Shown: positions 24,738 through 35,571, numbered from the stretch's first letter. The stretch: DNA of 64,000 bases from Niveispirillum cyanobacteriorum (GCF_002868735.1 NZ_CP025611.1:1172501-1236500), one strand, 5' to 3'. Program-made: numbers and translations. Notes: generated by a model not told the origin, from the sequence alone.

Positions 24738-26811
24738 GACCATTCCTCTTCCCCCCGATGCGCGCCGCCGCCCCGGCCCCATGTTTGGTGGCCACGACCA
24801 GCGGCACACAGCGCCCTTCATCGGCATAGATGCCGACACAATCCAGGCACTGGAAACACTCGTCATAACGGATGGAACCATCGCGGCGGATGGCCTTGTA
24901 ACGGCAGCGCGCGGTGCAAAGCTGACACGGACTGCCGCAGGCCGTCCGCCTGGGTATCCAGTCCAGCACCCGCAACCGCCCCGCCAGGGCCAGGAATGCG
25001 CCCAGCGGACAGACATAGCGGCAGAACGGCTTGAACATCACCGTCCCCAGCAGCAGCCAGAACCCAGCATAGATCACAAAGGGCAGGTCGCGCAGGAAGG
25101 TCAGGGTGATGGCCGTCTTGAACGGCTCCACCTCCGCCACCGTCTCGGCCTCTGTCGGCGCGATCAGGGCGGTGACCAGCAGCACCGCCAGCACCCCGTA
25201 TTTCAGCAGCACCAGCCGACCGTCCAGCCATCCCGGCACCCGCATCTGCCGCAGCCGCAGCAGGCGGCCCAGCGCATCGGCAATTTCCTGCAAGGCCCCG
25301 AACGGGCACAGCCAGCCGCAGAACGTCCCCCGTCCCCAGATGATCGACGCCACCGCGACATAGGCCCAAAGCAGCAGGGAAATGGGATCGTAGAGCAGGA
25401 AGCCGAAATCCATCCCCCGCGCGGCCCCCTTCACCAGCCCCTGCACCGTCACGATGGACAGCTGCCCCTGCGCATAGATGCCGACAAAGCCCAGCGTCAC
25501 CGCCAGAAACCCCATCCGCATCCAGTAGAACAGCCGCTCCCGCCGGGACAGGCGGGTCTGTGCGATCAACCCCGCTGTCAGGCCCAGCAGCATCAGGCCC
25601 AGCACTGATAGCTCGGGCAACCGGCTACCCCAGGCCAGCAACCATTCCGGCGTCGGTTCCTCCACCAATGGCCGGGTGAACAGGTCGGGCGGCAGCGCGT
25701 AATCCAGGGGGAAATCCTGTATGCCCTGCTCCGGTCGGATCACGCCCTTTTCCCGGATAACGCGCAGCGACAGGGTCCAGGGGCTGGCCGGGTCGAAAGC
25801 GGCGGAACCGTCGATGCGGAACAGCCGTACCTCATCCGCCGCCGGTACCCCGGCGGGCAGGGTGTAATCATGCACCATGTCGCGGATATTAACGGGAAAG
25901 CCGGCTTGGCGGACCGACAGCCGGTCCGGCACGGTCGCCGGCACAAAATCCGGGCCGGTATAGGAATAGCGCCCGCTGGACATCACCAGCAGCGCCTCCT
26001 CCCCCGGCTGCAACCGCGCCATCAGATGGGCATGCTGCGCGTCACCCAGCAGGGAACGACCAATACCGGGACTGTTCAGATAGGCGACCCATAGGTGGAT
26101 AAAGGTACCATCGGGGTCCGGCTCCCCCTCCGGGTCCAGACCCGCAAAGACAGTGCCCTTATACGCCGCCTCCACCTGTGCGTTGCTAAGACGCAGGTGG
26201 CGGACAAAGCCCTTTTCCACCAGCGCCGCCCAATCCATAACGGCACCAGCATCGGCGCGAGGCAACGATTTCGGCTTGGGCGCAATAGCCGCCATCTTGA
26301 CCTGCGCCACCTTGGTCGCCGCACCCAGGATGCTCAGGTTGGCGATGCGCAGGCTGGCCGTGGCCTTTGCCACCCCGTCCAGTGTGACGGATGTGCTGCC
26401 CGCCCGGTCGGACGCGCCATACTGGCTGCCGATCTTGATATTCTGCCGGATGGTCAGGCCGCGATACTGGGTCAGGAAATCAGCGAAGGGCTGCGGGCCC
26501 AGCCCATCCACGAACACCGGCTCATGCTGCGACACGATCCGCACATCCAGCAGCCGGCCCGTATCATCCATGGCGACCGACAGGTTCATGGGCGTACCGG
26601 AAAATCCCGGAATGGGCGTCAGGCTCCCCGTCTCAAAGATGTAGCCCGCCACCATCCCCGCCTTGATCAGCGGCCAGGCCGGCACGTCCTTGTCCTTCTC
26701 CCCCAGGCTGTAGCCGTCGGGCAGCAGGCGGGCCATCTCCGCCTCGCTCAACGCCGCCCGCGCCGGCCCGGCAGATATCAGCAGCAGCAACAGGACCCAG
26801 CGCAGCAGCAT
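24727..26811 (-). CDS. NosR/NirI-like FMN-binding, polytopic, 4Fe-4S protein
   Basis: About 694 residues, membrane electron carrier. Order: signal peptide/anchor, periplasmic FMN-binding domain (to about residue 190) with TLDGVAKATAS at the flavin site, an about 180-residue periplasmic region, several membrane helices (from about residue 390), CGWLCPFGALQEI and CRYVCPLGAF, and two 4Fe-4S clusters (CGSPCQLCTARC; CFQCLDC-x9-C). The expected flavinylation site reads S-G-A-T; here it is A-K-A-T with the Thr kept. The ApbE gene overlaps its end. NosR usually serves N2O reductase, but no nos genes are here; the context is PQQ-dependent oxidation. Motif A lies 52 bases upstream. Confidence 0.85.
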   Translation of the reverse strand: MLLRWVLLLLLISAGPARAALSEAEMARLLPDGYSLGEKDKDVPAWPLIKAGMVAGYIFETGSLTPIPGFSGTPMNLSVAMDDTGRLLDVRIVSQHEPVFVDGLGPQPFADFLTQYRGLTIRQNIKIGSQYGASDRAGSTSVTLDGVAKATASLRIANLSILGAATKVAQVKMAAIAPKPKSLPRADAGAVMDWAALVEKGFVRHLRLSNAQVEAAYKGTVFAGLDPEGEPDPDGTFIHLWVAYLNSPGIGRSLLGDAQHAHLMARLQPGEEALLVMSSGRYSYTGPDFVPATVPDRLSVRQAGFPVNIRDMVHDYTLPAGVPAADEVRLFRIDGSAAFDPASPWTLSLRVIREKGVIRPEQGIQDFPLDYALPPDLFTRPLVEEPTPEWLLAWGSRLPELSVLGLMLLGLTAGLIAQTRLSRRERLFYWMRMGFLAVTLGFVGIYAQGQLSIVTVQGLVKGAARGMDFGFLLYDPISLLLWAYVAVASIIWGRGTFCGWLCPFGALQEIADALGRLLRLRQMRVPGWLDGRLVLLKYGVLAVLLVTALIAPTEAETVAEVEPFKTAITLTFLRDLPFVIYAGFWLLLGTVMFKPFCRYVCPLGAFLALAGRLRVLDWIPRRTACGSPCQLCTARCRYKAIRRDGSIRYDECFQCLDCVGIYADEGRCVPLVVATKHGAGAAARIGGKRNGHAA

Positions 26812-26858
26812 CGCTTCCCCCAACTGTTGGGAAAAGGCTAAGTTGCGGGGCGGGCGGC

Positions 26859-26878
26859 GGGAATTGGACTTTGGTTTC
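26859..26878 (-). promoter_or_regulatory. Motif-A site upstream of the NosR-like gene
   Basis: Read toward the gene: ACCAAAGTCCAATTCCCGCC-like text, core ATTGGACTTTGG on the plus strand at 26863-26874. One of the strongest copies of the shared motif, in a 79-base gap after the solute-binding gene. Confidence 0.6.
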
Positions 26879-26890
26879 AGGGGCGGCCCC

Positions 26891-28072
26891 TTACCGCCGG
26901 CACAGGCTCTCCCCTTCATCATCGCCCAGACTATCCAGCGGGGTGCGTTGGTGCAGGTAACCTTCCTGGGGCGAGACGGAGACCAGCAGGCGGGGAGAGG
27001 TGATCAGGATCGGTTGTCGCAACTGCCCGTCCCAAGGGCGAAAGCTCAACGCCTGTCCCTTGAACGCCGCCAGGGTGAAGCCGGGATCTTTCAGAGCCGC
27101 CGCAACCGCCACCGTATCCCCGCCCTTCACCTTGCCCGCCGCCTCCGTCACGGCGCGCACCGCCGTCCAGGCGGCGTAGTCGCGTTCGGTCATCACCCGT
27201 CCCGCCAGGACCTGAAACCGGTTCTGAAGCTGCGTGCCGCCCCATTGTTCAAACACCCGCGACCATGCGGTGGGCGTCAGTTCGGCGGTCCCCGCCACGG
27301 GGCGGGGCCGTGCCGCACGGTAGGACAGGAAATCACCGAACGCCCCGTCCTCGTCTGCAACAATCAGCACGTCATGGTCGGCCCCGCGCGTGAAGGTGGA
27401 CACCACGTCACGCTCATTGCTGAAGCCGTCATCGGTGCGGGAATGGCCGACATCGAAGGTCCAGTCCTTCTCCTCCACGATCTTCGCCCCCAGCCGTTTG
27501 GCGGTGCGGCGCACGGCATCGGCAAAGGGCTTGTCCCCCGGCCCCGCACCGGTGACCAGAAACCAGCTGGTCCAGCGCCGGGTAACCAGATACTGGCCCA
27601 GCGCGTCGGCCAGCATGCGCCGACTGGGGATGGTATGGAGCAGGTTGGCACGGCACTGCGCGTTGCGCAGGCCATCATCGCGGGCCCGTGCGTTAAGCAC
27701 CAATGCCCCCTTGGCCGCCGCCTTGTCCGCCACGCGCAGCAAGGCATCGCTGGGCAGATCGGCGACGATGAAGCGCACGCCCTGGCCCAGCAGGGCATCC
27801 ACATCACCCTCCCGCCCCTCCACCAGGGTAAACTCCTTCTTCAGGAACCGGCCCGTGACATTGCCATCCTGAATGCCCAGACGCGCGCCCATCAGCGCCC
27901 CGTCGCGGATAACGGGGTCCAGAAAGGAAAGGGGCGTGGCGGGCGGATCGTCGGTGCCGAGGAAGCCGATGGCAAGGCGGGCAATCCCCGCCCCCGGCCT
28001 CGCCGCCGGATCGGTGGCCAGCGCGGGAAGCGCACAGTATAAAGCCAGGGCAAGCAACAGGGCGCGCAGCAT
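26891..28072 (-). CDS. PQQ-alcohol-system ABC solute-binding protein (LutA-like)
   Basis: 393 residues with a signal peptide (MLRALLLALALYCALPALA). It belongs by overall pattern (IARLAIGFLGTDDPPATPLSFLDPVIRDGA, ARLGIQDGNVTGRFLKK, then DVGHSRTDDGFSNERDVVSTFTR) to the periplasmic binding-protein family annotated as part of PQQ-dependent alcohol dehydrogenase systems, type-I fold. In methylotrophs a similar protein (LutA) is needed for lanthanide use; assignment here is inference. It is transcribed before the NosR-like gene and divergent from the FIST gene. Confidence 0.8.
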   Translation of the reverse strand: MLRALLLALALYCALPALATDPAARPGAGIARLAIGFLGTDDPPATPLSFLDPVIRDGALMGARLGIQDGNVTGRFLKKEFTLVEGREGDVDALLGQGVRFIVADLPSDALLRVADKAAAKGALVLNARARDDGLRNAQCRANLLHTIPSRRMLADALGQYLVTRRWTSWFLVTGAGPGDKPFADAVRRTAKRLGAKIVEEKDWTFDVGHSRTDDGFSNERDVVSTFTRGADHDVLIVADEDGAFGDFLSYRAARPRPVAGTAELTPTAWSRVFEQWGGTQLQNRFQVLAGRVMTERDYAAWTAVRAVTEAAGKVKGGDTVAVAAALKDPGFTLAAFKGQALSFRPWDGQLRQPILITSPRLLVSVSPQEGYLHQRTPLDSLGDDEGESLCRR

Positions 28073-28143
28073 GTAACATCCCCCTCGTCATCGACGCGGA
28101 TCTCCCTCCCCGGATAGGCCCGCGCGCGCAGGCGTGACATTGC

Positions 28144-28162
28144 ACTATGGTCTAAGCGATGG
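28144..28162 (+). promoter_or_regulatory. Motif-A site in the solute-binding/FIST divergent gap
   Basis: ACTATGGTCTAAGCGATGG, with the GTCTAA core. It lies 72 bases before the minus-strand start and about 100 before the FIST start, so it could serve either side. Confidence 0.45.
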
Positions 28163-28264
28163 GGCCGGTGGGACAGCTTGGCAAGCACCCGTCCGTCACC
28201 TTACCATCAACGGTCAAAGCACCGGCGCAGTGCCGGGGTTTCGTGAACCGAGGTCCAGGGGCGT

Positions 28265-29413
28265 ATGCCGCAAATGCCAACCCGGTTGCTGGTGCGGGCC
28301 TGCACACATCTGGCGGACCCGGCGGCGGCCATCGACGAGCTTCACAGTAGCCTGACAGCCGCCGATCCGGCGCTGATCGTGCTGTTCTGCTCCTCCCACT
28401 ACGATCTGTCTGCCGTTGCAGCCTCGCTGCGCGCCCGCTTTCCGGGCGTGCCGGCCATCGGCTGCACGACGTCGGGGGAATTGACGCCGCTTGGCTATAT
28501 GGATGGCTCCATCACGGCGGTGGCCTTCCCCAAGGGTGATTTTGCGGCCACCATCGCGCGCTTCGATCATGTCAGCCGGTTTGAGATAGGCGACGCCAAG
28601 CCCAAGGTACGCGACCTTCTGGCCGAGGCGGAGGATACCGCCATCGAAATGGGCCCGGACGCCCGCCATGTCGCCCTGTTCCTGGTCGATGGGCTGTGCG
28701 TGAAGGAAGAACTGATTATCAGCGCCTTGCATGACGCGCTGGGTGGGCTGCCCCTGATCGGCGGGTCAGCGGGCGACGACATGCGGTTCGAGGCGACGCA
28801 TGTCCTGCATGACGGGGAATTCCATGTCGATGCCGGTGTCCTGCTGATCCTCACCACAACGCGGCCCTTCAAGGTCTTCCGCAATCAGCATTTCGTTCAT
28901 ACCGATCAGAAGATGGTGGTCACCCAGGCTGACCCCACCCGCCGCATCGTGACCGAAATTAATGCCGAGCCGGCGGCCCGCGAATATGCCCGCATGGTCG
29001 GGCTGGAAGGCGAGCCGCTGACGCCCATGATCTTCGCCTCATATCCCGTCGTGGTCCGGGTGGGCGGGGAATATTATGTCCGCTCCATCCAGAAGGTGAA
29101 CGAGGATGAAAGCCTGACCTTCTTCTGCGCCATTGATGAGGGCATCGTGCTGACGGTGGCGACCGGTGTGGATATCGTACGCAACCTTCAGGAACTGTTC
29201 GACGGTTTGACGGCAGAGATCGGGAAGCCCGATCTGATCCTGGGCTTTGACTGCGTTTTCCGCTCCCTGGAGTTGGAGCAGAAGCAGCTTAAACAGGCGG
29301 CGTCGAAGGTGCTGGCCAGCCAGAATGTCGTGGGCTTCTGCACCTATGGCGAACAGTATAACGCCATGCATGTGAACCAGACCTTCACCGGTCTCGCTAT
29401 AGGTGCGCGATGA
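28265..29413 (+). CDS. FIST-domain sensor protein (NosP-like)
   Basis: 382 residues with FIST_N (about residues 30-215: LIVLFCSSHYDLSAVAASLR, AIGCTTSGELTPLGYMDGS, GGLPLIGGSAGDDMRF) and FIST_C (about 215-365: EYARMVGLEGEPLTPMIFAS, GFDCVFRSLELEQKQ, NVVGFCTYGEQYNAMHVNQTF). No signal peptide; cytoplasmic. In Pseudomonas aeruginosa the FIST protein NosP binds heme and senses NO and is encoded beside the kinase NahK; the same pairing is seen here. Stop overlaps the kinase start as ATGA. Heme binding is inference. Confidence 0.85.
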   Translation: MPQMPTRLLVRACTHLADPAAAIDELHSSLTAADPALIVLFCSSHYDLSAVAASLRARFPGVPAIGCTTSGELTPLGYMDGSITAVAFPKGDFAATIARFDHVSRFEIGDAKPKVRDLLAEAEDTAIEMGPDARHVALFLVDGLCVKEELIISALHDALGGLPLIGGSAGDDMRFEATHVLHDGEFHVDAGVLLILTTTRPFKVFRNQHFVHTDQKMVVTQADPTRRIVTEINAEPAAREYARMVGLEGEPLTPMIFASYPVVVRVGGEYYVRSIQKVNEDESLTFFCAIDEGIVLTVATGVDIVRNLQELFDGLTAEIGKPDLILGFDCVFRSLELEQKQLKQAASKVLASQNVVGFCTYGEQYNAMHVNQTFTGLAIGAR

Positions 29414-31662
29414 GCGCCCTGCCCGATCCCGCCAACGACCTGCCCACGCCGGAGCAGGAGCGTATCGCGCTCTTGGAGCGGGAGAACTGGAAGCTGAAGC
29501 GCATCAACAAGGCGCTGATGGACCGGGTCGAACGGTCCATGGACTATCATGGCAGCGCCTTCTCCCTATTCCAGACCGCCATTGTCCTGGAAAGCCGGGT
29601 GCGCGAACGCACCCAGCAGGTGGAAGAAACCCTGCGCGAGCTGGAAGCGTCCAACGGGGAACTGGCGCGCGCCAAGGAAGCGGCGGAAACGGCGCAGACA
29701 CGGCTGGCCGAGGCCATTGAAAGCGTGAATGAGGGGTTTGCCCTGTTCGATGCCGATGACCGGCTGGTCCTGTGCAACCAGACCTATCTGTCGCTCTGGC
29801 CCGCCATCGCCGACCAGATCCGGCCGGGAATCAGTTTTGGTGAGATCGCGCAGATGGCGGTGTCGCGCGGGTCGGTGGTGCCGGATACCGCCGGCCCCGA
29901 CCGCTGGGTCCGCGAAAGGGTGGCGCAGCATGCAGGCGCCGACGGCACACATGTCCATGCCCTGGCCGACGGGCGCTGGATACAGATCAATGAACGGCGC
30001 ACCCGCGATGGTGGCATCGTCGGCATCTATACCGACATCACCGATGTGAAGGAACGCGACGCCCGCGACGGGCAGGAACGCATCCGCCTGATCACCGACG
30101 CCATGCCCGCCCTGATCGCCTATGTCGATGCGGAGGAAACCTACCGTTTCGTGAACCGCCGCTATGGCGAGATGTTCCGCCGCCCCCGGCATGAGATCGT
30201 GGGATCGACCATGCGCGAATTGCTGGGTGAGGAGGAATATCGCCGCCGCCGCCCGCATATCGGCACCGTCATGGCGGGACAGGAAACACAGTTCGACCTG
30301 GAATTCGATACGCGGTCGGGCAAACGCTATTCCCAGGCAACCTATGTCCCGCATTTCGCACCCGATGGCGCGGTGCTGGGCTTCTTCTCCCTGATCCAGG
30401 ATGTGACCGAACGCCGCCGCGCAGCCGAAGACCTGCGCGAAGCGAACGAAGGCCTGGAACGCCGCGTCGCCGAACGCACCGCCGCCCTGAAGCAGGAGAT
30501 TACCGAACGTCAGCAGATCGAGGAAAAGCTGCGGGAGGCGAAAACCGCCGCCGAACAGGCCAACCTGTCCAAGACCAAGTTCCTGGCCGCCGCCAGCCAC
30601 GACCTTCTTCAGCCGCTGAACGCGGCCCGCCTGTTCGTGTCCGCCTTGACCGAAGGAGAGCACGAGGCCGGCACGCGCATGCTGGTGGAAAAGACCGATG
30701 CCGCCCTGCTGTCGGTCGAAGACCTGCTGGAAGCGCTGCTGGATATTTCCAAGCTGGATGCTGGCGTGGTGCAGCCACAGTTGGATGATTTCCCGCTGGC
30801 CATGCTGCTGACATCCATGCAGGCCGAATATGCGCCGGTGGCCAAGGAACGCGGGCTGGATCTGCGCGTCCTGCCCTGCAAGGCCATTGTCCATACCGAC
30901 ATGCGCCTGCTCCGCCGCATCCTGCAGAACTTCGTCTCCAATGCCCTGCGGTACACCCGCACAGGCCGCGTACTGGTTGGCTGCCGACGGGTGGCGGACG
31001 GGGTGCGGATCGAGGTGCTGGACACCGGCCCCGGCATCCCGGCGGACAAGCTGGATGAAGTGTTTGAGGAGTTCCGCCGTCTGGAAGGCACCGACCGTCC
31101 AGCCGGGCGCGACCGGGGCATGGGGCTGGGCCTTGCCATCGTTCAGCGGGCGGGCCGCATGCTGAACACGCCCATCGGCCTGCGCTCCCGCGTCGGGAAG
31201 GGATCGGCCTTTACCGTCACGGTACCACTGGGCAGCAAGAAACGCCCCGCCCCGCCCAGTGCCACGCGCAGCACAGCACCCGCCAGCCCCCTGACCGGTG
31301 CGCGTATCCTGGTCATCGATAATGAACAGGCCATTCTGGACGGGATGGGCGCGCTGCTGCGCGGCTGGGGCTGTCAGGTGCAGGTGGCACCCTGCGCCGA
31401 CAGCGCCATGGACGCCCTGCCCGCCCTGGGTGGCTGGCCCGATGTGATCATTGCTGATTACCATCTGGAAAACGGCGCCATCGGCGTCGACGCCATCGCC
31501 CGCATCATCCAGGCGCGCGGCCATGACATCCCCGCCATGGTCATCACGGCCAACCGCACGGCGGAAATCCATGAACGGGTGCAGCACGACGGCTATGCCC
31601 TGCTGACCAAACCCGTAAAGCCCGCACAATTGCGGGCCTTGGTGACACAGCTGATCGGGTAG
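29410..31662 (+). CDS. NahK/ErcS'-like hybrid histidine kinase
   Basis: 750 residues, no membrane segments. Order: coiled coil (about 20-100), PAS (about 100-215, AESVNEGFALFDADDRLVL), PAS (about 225-340, MPALIAYVDAEETYRFVNRR), coiled coil, HisKA with His397 in FLAAASHDLLQPLNAARLF, ATPase (NFVSNALRYTRTGRVLVG, DTGPGIPADKLDE, GMGLGLAIVQRAG), and a C-terminal receiver with Asp683 in VIIADYHLENG. This is the layout of NahK, reported in Pseudomonas as ErcS' in ethanol-oxidation control. It may be inhibited or activated by the FIST protein. Output partner not adjacent; the LuxR regulator at 36318 is a candidate. Confidence 0.87.
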   Translation: MSALPDPANDLPTPEQERIALLERENWKLKRINKALMDRVERSMDYHGSAFSLFQTAIVLESRVRERTQQVEETLRELEASNGELARAKEAAETAQTRLAEAIESVNEGFALFDADDRLVLCNQTYLSLWPAIADQIRPGISFGEIAQMAVSRGSVVPDTAGPDRWVRERVAQHAGADGTHVHALADGRWIQINERRTRDGGIVGIYTDITDVKERDARDGQERIRLITDAMPALIAYVDAEETYRFVNRRYGEMFRRPRHEIVGSTMRELLGEEEYRRRRPHIGTVMAGQETQFDLEFDTRSGKRYSQATYVPHFAPDGAVLGFFSLIQDVTERRRAAEDLREANEGLERRVAERTAALKQEITERQQIEEKLREAKTAAEQANLSKTKFLAAASHDLLQPLNAARLFVSALTEGEHEAGTRMLVEKTDAALLSVEDLLEALLDISKLDAGVVQPQLDDFPLAMLLTSMQAEYAPVAKERGLDLRVLPCKAIVHTDMRLLRRILQNFVSNALRYTRTGRVLVGCRRVADGVRIEVLDTGPGIPADKLDEVFEEFRRLEGTDRPAGRDRGMGLGLAIVQRAGRMLNTPIGLRSRVGKGSAFTVTVPLGSKKRPAPPSATRSTAPASPLTGARILVIDNEQAILDGMGALLRGWGCQVQVAPCADSAMDALPALGGWPDVIIADYHLENGAIGVDAIARIIQARGHDIPAMVITANRTAEIHERVQHDGYALLTKPVKPAQLRALVTQLIG

Positions 31663-31692
31663 ACCGGGGAGCATGGCCCCCCGGCCCAAACC

Positions 31693-33174
31693 TCACGCAA
31701 TCTTGCGCAGTTCGTCGCGGACATTGTCGACGCGCTGGTTGGCGGTGCGGGTGGACAGCACGATCTCATCCATATTGTGGTGGATCAGGGCCACATCACC
31801 CGATGCGCCGCGCATGTTGGCGTTCATCAACCGGGCCACCGCACTCTGTTCCTCAACCGCGGAACAGGTGCCGATAACATAGCCGCGCACCGCGTCGATG
31901 GCGCCACGGATGGCGTGAAGCTTCTCCGCCACGTCACCCGACACGTCCTGCAAATTCACGATCTCCTTGGAGATCAGCTGCGTCGCCTCTGCCGCCTGCC
32001 GGGCCAGGGACTTCACCTCTCCCGCCACGACCGCGAAGCCACGGCCAGCCTCGCCGGCGCGCGCACTTTCGATGGTGGCGTTCAGGGCCAGCATGTTAAT
32101 ACGTCCGGCAATATCGCCGATCAGCTTGACGATGCCGTCCATGGCCTGGGTGCCGCGCACCAGCTTCTCAGTTGCCTGATCCACCACCTGCGCCTCACTA
32201 TAGGCCTGCTCGGTGGCTTCCTTGGACCGGGTCATGCTCTGCGCGATCTCGCGGATGGAGGCATCAAGCTGCTCGGAGCCGCTGGCGATGGCCTGCACAT
32301 TTTCCGAGGTACGCTGCGATGCCGCCGACGCATCCTCCGCCTGGGCATTGGAGGCCTGAACGGCAGCGACGATGTCGCCCAGATACTTCTGGACCGCCGC
32401 GAGCGTCTCTTCCGTCTGGTGTCGTGCCTCAACCGCTGCGGTCACGTCACTGGCGAACTTCACCACCTTGATCGGCTTGCCATTGCCATCCAGGATGGGG
32501 TTGTAGGTCGCCTGGATGTAAACGACGCGGCCACCGGCAGCGATACGCTTGTATTCCGCCTGGCTGAACCGACCGGCGCGCAGGCCCTGCCAGAAGCTGG
32601 CATAGGCGGGGCTGGACACTTCCTGCGGATCGACAAACATCGAGTGTTTACGGCCCTGGATCTGGTCCAGCCGGTAACCCATGACCTTCAGGAAATTGGC
32701 ATTGGCGGTCAGGACAGTGCCATCCATGTCGAATTCAATGACGGCCTGCGCCCGGTCCAGCGCTGCCAACTGGCCTTCCTGATCCCGGCTGTTCTGATGT
32801 TCGGCGGTGGCGTCGGTCGCAACCTTGACCACCTTCACCACGCGGCCCTTGCGGTCCAGGACGGGGTTATAGGAACCATGGATCCAGACCTCGCGCCCGC
32901 CCTTGGCGATGCGGCGGATCATCTCCACCTGCGTGGCCCGGCCTTCGGCCAGATCCTTCCAGAACCGGGCATAATCGCTACTGTTACGGGTGGCCTCATC
33001 CACAAACATGCTGTGGTGACGGCCCTTGATCTCCGCCAGGCTATAGCCCATGGCCGTCAGGAAATTATCATTTGCGCCCAGGATGGTTCCGTCGGGCGTG
33101 AATTCGACAATGGCCTGTGCCTTGCTGATGGCGGCCAGGACCGCTTCTGCATCGTGATTGCCACCGAACAACAT
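31693..33174 (-). CDS. Soluble PAS-PAS methyl-accepting chemotaxis protein
   Basis: 493 residues. Two PAS domains (about 10-125 and 135-245: AQAIVEFTPDGTILGANDNFL and AQAVIEFDMDGTVLTANANFL, each followed by GRHHSMFVD or GRKHSMFVD) and a cytoplasmic signalling domain with GRINMLALNATIESARAGEAGR. No membrane segment, so it is a cytoplasmic sensor, similar to BdlA or Aer-like receptors. PAS domains of this type often bind heme or FAD. A perfect FNR-type box lies about 90 bases upstream, implying induction by low oxygen. Confidence 0.88.
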   Translation of the reverse strand: MLFGGNHDAEAVLAAISKAQAIVEFTPDGTILGANDNFLTAMGYSLAEIKGRHHSMFVDEATRNSSDYARFWKDLAEGRATQVEMIRRIAKGGREVWIHGSYNPVLDRKGRVVKVVKVATDATAEHQNSRDQEGQLAALDRAQAVIEFDMDGTVLTANANFLKVMGYRLDQIQGRKHSMFVDPQEVSSPAYASFWQGLRAGRFSQAEYKRIAAGGRVVYIQATYNPILDGNGKPIKVVKFASDVTAAVEARHQTEETLAAVQKYLGDIVAAVQASNAQAEDASAASQRTSENVQAIASGSEQLDASIREIAQSMTRSKEATEQAYSEAQVVDQATEKLVRGTQAMDGIVKLIGDIAGRINMLALNATIESARAGEAGRGFAVVAGEVKSLARQAAEATQLISKEIVNLQDVSGDVAEKLHAIRGAIDAVRGYVIGTCSAVEEQSAVARLMNANMRGASGDVALIHHNMDEIVLSTRTANQRVDNVRDELRKIA

Positions 33175-33471
33175 ATCGCACCCCCTTAACCGTGCATCTG
33201 GACTGCATAAAGGGGATGGTAGGAAAGGAAAATGATTACGTCATGTGAGCAAAAGTATATTGGCTTGATGCAGATCAATATAATGAACGATTAATGGGAA
33301 TTAGTTAACAAAGATAAACAAGACAACAAACACCCACTTAACCTTAAAATTAAACACTGACGTCTTTAATTTTGGAAACGCCAAAGAAACAGAAACCCAT
33401 GCCATACCCTTAAATCAGAGGGCCAGGGCGGCTTTCACCGGGTTTCGCCTGTACATAGGTTGTCAATCCCG
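33175..33471. promoter_or_regulatory. AT-rich intergenic region with a perfect FNR-type box
   Basis: A gap of 297 bases between the chemotaxis gene and the DUF779 gene, with AT-rich text around 33240-33400. TTGAT-GCAG-ATCAA at 33265-33278 is an exact FNR/ANR/FixK-type palindrome, placed for control of the chemotaxis gene. The rest (33300-33471) shows no gene or hairpin that I can support. Confidence 0.6.
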
Positions 33472-33870
33472 TCACACCGCCGGCTCCATCTGATCCCCAC
33501 GCGGCGGCGGACCTGCGGCCTGCAGCACCACCGCCTCCTCATCCGTGAACACCCGTGACCTTGTCAGAAAACGCATACCTTCCGGCCCTTCCAGGGAGAA
33601 TCCGGCGCCCCGGCCCGGTACCGCATCGATAATTAGCTGCGTGTGCTCCCAATACTCGAACTGGGCCGCACCGATGAACACGGGGGCGCCATGGATTTCC
33701 CCCAGATAGACATCGCGGCTGCCCACCTTGAACTCCCCCGCGGGGTAACACATAGGCGCCGACCCGTCGCAGCACCCGCCCGACTGGTGGAACATCACCG
33801 GCCCGTGCAGGGCGCGCAGCCGGTCGATCAGGGCGTCGGCGGTGGGCGTGGAAAGAACACGGGGAACCAT
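33472..33870 (-). CDS. DUF779 protein, aldehyde-dehydrogenase accessory
   Basis: About 132 residues. The family hallmark is LHGPVMFHQSGGCCDGSAPMCYP, with vicinal cysteines and a His, then DVYLGEIHGAPVFIGAAQFEYWEHTQLIIDAVPGRG. DUF779 genes sit after NAD-dependent acetaldehyde dehydrogenases in many proteobacteria; a role in helping that enzyme is inferred from this. The ATG at 33870 has GGAGG eight bases upstream. It lies 98 bases after the aldehyde dehydrogenase. Confidence 0.85.
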   Translation of the reverse strand: MVPRVLSTPTADALIDRLRALHGPVMFHQSGGCCDGSAPMCYPAGEFKVGSRDVYLGEIHGAPVFIGAAQFEYWEHTQLIIDAVPGRGAGFSLEGPEGMRFLTRSRVFTDEEAVVLQAAGPPPRGDQMEPAV

Positions 33871-33968
33871 GGACATCTCCTCCGGGCCATAAACAAAGAA
33901 GGCGGGTGACGCCTGTAGACGCCACCCGCTGCCAAGTCGCCTCATAAGGGAAGAAAGGCGCTGATCAC

Positions 33969-35489
<1,521 letters not shown>

Positions 35490-35571
35490 GGGGGCGTCTC
35501 CCTTGGGGATGTCATGAACCCCTGTCTTGGGGCTCGGGATCGACGCCAACCGTGCGCCCCCTGGCCCCTCC

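Noticed and set aside
24727-26811. True NosR of an N2O-reductase cluster
   Set aside because: No nosZ, nosD, nosF, nosY or nosL in the window, and the gene is flanked by PQQ-system genes and a shared motif.
29566-31689. 707-codon minus-strand open frame
   Set aside because: Antisense to the hybrid kinase with clear PAS, HisKA, ATPase and receiver domains.
31693-33174. Chemotaxis receptor as a membrane-spanning MCP
   Set aside because: No hydrophobic segment of sufficient length; two PAS domains lead directly into the signalling domain.
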